Shown: piece by piece, positions 31,100 through 33,176 of the stretch
Position numbering within the stretch: position 1 is the first letter of the stretch
How the letters are laid out: each line of letters starts with the position of its first letter
Assembly: GCA_017412045.1 (NCBI GenBank)
Contig: JAFQOX010000105.1
Coordinates: 107,120 to 140,295, forward strand
Source: Clostridia bacterium
GTDB lineage: Bacteria; Bacillota; Clostridia; Oscillospirales; CAG-272
Length of the DNA stretch: 33,176 nt
Reading direction: 5' to 3'
Notes under the pieces: generated by a model
What the model was told of the DNA's origin: nothing
Seen by the model: only the letters and a program-made list of their open reading frames with translations
Databases searched by the model: none
Position numbers and translations under genes: made by a program

Positions 31100-33176
31100 T
31101 CATGAGAAAGGGATCGTACCGTCGGTGCATTCGACTGCGCGGAGAAGGGTATTCTGTTTCCAATCACTGCCAAGTACAATCTGATTCCATTGTGCTTTTG
31201 TGCCGGTATAACGCAGGCTCGCAAGGCTCTTGCAACCCTTGAACGCACGTTCATCAATGCTCGTGACGGAGTCCGAAATTACCGCGCTTGCAAGTCCGGT
31301 ACAATCACAGAACGCATATTCACCGATGCTCCAGACAGAATCAGGGATCACCACACTCGCAAGGCTCGTGCAATCATTGAACGCCCAGTTGCCAATACTC
31401 GTGATGGAATCCGGGATCACCACGCTCGCAAGGCTCGTGCAACCGGAGAACGCGCTTTTACCAATGCTCTTGACGGAGTCAGGGATCACCACGCTCGCAA
31501 GGCTTGTGCAATCGTAGAACGCCAATGTACCAATGCTCCAGACAGAGTCAGGGATCACCACACTCACAAGGTTCCTACATCTTTGGAGCGCCCTCTCTCC
31601 AATGTGTGTAACGGAGTCAGGGATGATAAAAGTAGTATTCTTTTTATTTGCTGCGTAATAAAGAAGTGTTCTTCCGTCCTTGGTATAGAGATTACCGTCG
31701 ATGGAGCGATAACTCAGATTGTCCACCGATACCGATATTCCACCGACACCTATGAACGCGGCTTCGTCAATGCTCGTGACGGATTTCGGGATTTCCACGC
31801 TCGCAAGGCTTGTGCAGTCCCAGAAAGCGCATTCTCCAATGTGCATAACGGAGTCGGGAATTATTACGCTCACAAGACTTGTGCAACCGCGGAAAGCCCA
31901 ACTGCCAATTCTCGTGACGGATTTCGGGATCACCGCGCGCGTAAGGCGCGTGCAACCGTAGAACGCGCTGTGGCCAATGCTCGTGACGGATTCCGGGATC
32001 ACCACGCTTGCAAGATTCCCGAGGCCGTGGAACACTTGGTCATCAATGCTTTTGACGGAGTCAGCGATCACCACACTCGCAAGGCTCTGGCAATAGTAGA
32101 ACGCTTCGTCGCCAATGTTCGTGACGGAGCCCGGGATTACCACGCTCGCAAGACTTGTGCAACAGTAGAACGTTTTTTCGCCAATGCTTTTGACGAAGTC
32201 CGGAATCACCACGCTCGCAAGGCTTTTGCAACGGGAGAACGCGCTTTCACCAATGCTCGTGACGGAGTCTGGGATCAGTACACTCTTAAGATTCACGCTG
32301 TCTTCGAACGCGCTTTCACCAATACTCATGACGGAATTTGGAATGCTCACGCTTTTGATATATGGTTTGAAGCCGGAGACCCCCTTCGTTTTTGTAATGA
32401 TTCCCGTCACGCGGTATCCGTCGATCGTCTCGGGGATAACAATATGCCTATCCTTACACGTGCCCTGACCTGTGACGGAGCAGGTCTCGTCGTCCGGATT
32501 CACTTCATAGCTCAATCCCTCGGAAACGCTTGTCTCTTGCGTACCCGGATTTGCTTGCAAAATGGGCAATGCGGGAATTTTTTCTTCTTCCGTGCGCGTG
32601 CCGCAAACTGAACACGTTCTGACCTTCAATCCGGTTTCATTTTCCGTTGGTTCCTTCACGGTCATCCACTCTCCCGGGGTGTGCGCGCCGTGAGCGGGAA
32701 TGGGTTTCGTTTCCTCCTTACCGCAGTCGCAGCGTCTTTTCTGCAAGCCGTCCTCGGTACAGGTTGCTTCTTTCACGGTTTGCCATACGCCGAAGCGGTG
32801 ACCCGTAGGAGGGATGGGCTGTGCCTCCTTCAGCGTGGTTCCGCAGAGCTTGCAGACGGATGCTTCCGTGATTCCGGGCTTCGTGCAGGTCGGTGACTGC
32901 GCGGGCGTGATCACGGGTTCGTGCTTGCAGGTCTTGCCGTCCGTATTCGCTTTATAGTCCGATCCTTTGGATACGTCATTGGAAATTGTTCTTTTTTTCT
33001 GCAATTTTTCCAATTCTTTTTTTGCATCATTGTCACCTTGCTCAGCGGCTTTTGTGTACCATTCGACCGCTTTTTTATCATTCCGCTCAACGCCGCGACC
33101 GTTTGCGTAACGGACGGCTAAATTGAATTGCGAGGTGATATGACCTTGCTCGGCGGCTTTTGTGTACCATTCGACC
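31100..33176 (-). CDS. Sel1 / Cys-rich / LRR_5 protein, N-terminus outside the window
   Basis: The frame is open to the right edge, so about 691 residues are visible and the start is missing; TTG 33013 is not the real start, because Sel1 sequence continues upstream of it. Order from the N-terminal side: one full and one partial Sel1 repeat (AVEWYTKAAEQG twice, with YANGRGVERNDKK between), a charged linker, about three CXXC-type repeats (CKLCG, CDCG, CSVCG, each with a GHRFGVWQTVKEATCTEDG-like lead), then about 15 LRR_5 units of 23 residues interrupted by one non-LRR island after the ninth, ending in a YTGTKAQWNQIVLGSDW cap. The Cys module and island closely match those of the TIR-LRR protein, suggesting a shared origin. 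An upstream effector domain may lie beyond the window. Confidence 0.88.
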   Translation of the reverse strand, partial: VEWYTKAAEQGHITSQFNLAVRYANGRGVERNDKKAVEWYTKAAEQGDNDAKKELEKLQKKRTISNDVSKGSDYKANTDGKTCKHEPVITPAQSPTCTKPGITEASVCKLCGTTLKEAQPIPPTGHRFGVWQTVKEATCTEDGLQKRRCDCGKEETKPIPAHGAHTPGEWMTVKEPTENETGLKVRTCSVCGTRTEEEKIPALPILQANPGTQETSVSEGLSYEVNPDDETCSVTGQGTCKDRHIVIPETIDGYRVTGIITKTKGVSGFKPYIKSVSIPNSVMSIGESAFEDSVNLKSVLIPDSVTSIGESAFSRCKSLASVVIPDFVKSIGEKTFYCCTSLASVVIPGSVTNIGDEAFYYCQSLASVVIADSVKSIDDQVFHGLGNLASVVIPESVTSIGHSAFYGCTRLTRAVIPKSVTRIGSWAFRGCTSLVSVIIPDSVMHIGECAFWDCTSLASVEIPKSVTSIDEAAFIGVGGISVSVDNLSYRSIDGNLYTKDGRTLLYYAANKKNTTFIIPDSVTHIGERALQRCRNLVSVVIPDSVWSIGTLAFYDCTSLASVVIPDSVKSIGKSAFSGCTSLASVVIPDSITSIGNWAFNDCTSLASVVIPDSVWSIGEYAFCDCTGLASAVISDSVTSIDERAFKGCKSLASLRYTGTKAQWNQIVLGSDWKQNTLLRAVECTDGTIPFS
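31230..32350 (-). repeat. 69-bp tandem repeats encoding LRR units
   Basis: The LRR units of the Sel1/LRR gene repeat every 69 bp with high nucleotide identity; the plus-strand block CACGCTCGCAAGGCT and close variants recur in most units. One non-repeat insert interrupts the run at about 31630-31760. The near-identity suggests recent duplication or gene conversion, unlike the diverged units of the other LRR genes here. Confidence 0.85.

Noticed and set aside
31190..32611. 473-aa plus-strand open frame with repeated HHARKARA-like peptides
   Set aside because: It is the complement of the 69-bp LRR repeats. A repeat length divisible by three keeps the opposite frame open.

Overview
The window looks like a chromosomal segment of an uncultured Bacillota (Firmicutes), probably a gut-type Clostridia. 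This is inferred from the family mix: subtype I-C CRISPR-Cas, many BspA-type (LRR_5) leucine-rich repeat proteins, a CXXC-rich module typical of clostridial BspA proteins, glycan-degrading GH2/GH43 enzymes, and TTGACA-17-TATAAT promoters with strong Shine-Dalgarno sites. No rRNA, tRNA, transposase or integrase gene was recognised, and nothing here fixes the genus.

Layout. (1) 1-6376: the distal part of a subtype I-C CRISPR-Cas locus (3' part of cas8c, then cas7c, cas4, cas1, cas2), a 145-bp leader and an array of 42 repeats and 41 spacers ending in a degenerate repeat. (2) 6424-9353: a tight run of four genes (GrpB-like, cyclase/formamidase-like, small P-loop kinase, HipA-like kinase). (3) 9435-11889: a dispersed repeat, an SGNH hydrolase gene and an overlapping LRR gene. 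(4) 11929-13426, minus strand: YjbR/MmcQ protein, calcineurin-type phosphoesterase and a 91-aa protein resembling an LRR module. (5) 13475-14456: a fructosamine-kinase-like gene with its own promoter. (6) 14552-19892: a promoter-to-terminator unit of two large genes, zinc-ribbon/TIR/LRR (740 aa) and LRR/DUF4132 (952 aa). (7) 19956-30777, minus strand: carbohydrate and peptide catabolism (GH43, a hypothetical protein, oligoendopeptidase F, a URO-D/methyltransferase-fold protein, GH2 beta-galactosidase-like, GH2 beta-mannosidase-like), mostly with recognisable promoters. (8) 31100-33176, minus strand: a Sel1/Cys-rich/LRR protein running off the right edge.

The most interesting candidate is unit (6). 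The same LRR sensor type is attached to a TIR domain that keeps the catalytic-type glutamate, and its neighbour attaches it to DUF4132. Neither protein has a visible signal peptide, so both look intracellular, which resembles an innate-immune receptor rather than a BspA surface adhesin. Two more LRR proteins and an LRR-module relic lie within 23 kb, and a CRISPR locus is nearby. A defence role is an inference.

A second unexplained signal is a roughly 100-bp dispersed intergenic repeat present in three diverged copies (9435, 25201, 30874). It has a hairpin-forming end, and two copies abut long hairpins of unrelated sequence.
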